A stretch of DNA of 64,000 nt from Diorhabda sublineata. Taxonomy: Eukaryota > Arthropoda > Insecta > Coleoptera > Chrysomelidae. Under the pieces are notes generated by a model. The model was not told the origin of the DNA. It did no database searches and saw nothing but the letters and a program-made list of their open reading frames with translations. The stretch is taken from contig NC_079476.1 of the NCBI RefSeq assembly GCF_026230105.1, positions 24,852,559 to 24,916,558 on the forward strand, read 5' to 3'. Below, piece by piece: positions 63,721 through 64,000 of the stretch. Numbering within the stretch: the stretch's first letter is position 1; each line of letters opens with the position of its first letter. The position numbers were made by a program, and so were the translations under genes.

Positions 63721-64000
63721 GTTTGATTTGAAATCGAACCCAAATTAAGGAGAGAATGTTTTTAATATAAATATATATTTACACCATTTACATGCATTTA
63801 AATTATATGTTACAAAAGAATTACACCATCAATGTAAGAATTCATAGTCAAAGTTACACTGAAATTTTTTAATAAATTTGAATTAAATAAAACAGGTTTA
63901 CATTGACATTGGGTACTGCAATGACTAATTTTGGAGAAAGAATTGACAATCAAAATATTCATTTTTGATTTTTTTTGTATATATAGTTACATATATTCAC

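Overview
This is AT-rich nuclear DNA from an insect. It has long introns, GT-AG splice sites, and relics of mariner, Tc1, Harbinger, piggyBac and LINE elements. The order is not certain; a beetle or related holometabolous insect would fit. All three recognised genes lie on the minus strand, so transcription runs from high to low coordinates.

(1) 64000 to about 35.4 kb: the 3' part of par-1, the insect MARK kinase. The kinase exons lie beyond position 64000. The window holds the UBA exon (62262-62442), the spacer exons and the two KA1 exons (35523-35797 and 35384-35442), ending at a TGA stop. Splice phases agree across every junction. The 3n exon at 50401-50511 fits the phase and looks optional. 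Two more phase-compatible 3n candidates, at 58756-58812 and 44419-44472, suggest a heavily alternatively spliced spacer.

(2) 35.3 to 27.1 kb: the par-1 3' flank, with LINE remnants, several degenerate tandem repeats and one unidentified coding-like stretch (28162-28403).

(3) 27106-26495: an aprataxin homologue (HIT domain plus C2H2 zinc finger). A 48-nt intron that keeps the frame appears to interrupt it, giving 187 rather than 203 residues.

(4) 23114-3735: a Cep170-like gene. It has one very large Ser-rich exon, a probable 59-nt exon, a 231-nt exon and a terminal exon. Its introns hold two back-to-back Harbinger elements, a deleted mariner with both terminal inverted repeats, other transposase fragments and a piggyBac-type MITE near the 3' end.

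The rest is intron or intergenic DNA with microsatellites, minisatellites and foldback repeats. I see no prokaryotic-type system, CRISPR array, rRNA or tRNA. The three genes are housekeeping or cytoskeletal (cell polarity and microtubule control, DNA repair, centrosome and microtubules) and do not form an obvious pathway. The least expected content is the set of GC-rich exon-like islands inside par-1 introns and a few short open frames that I cannot assign.
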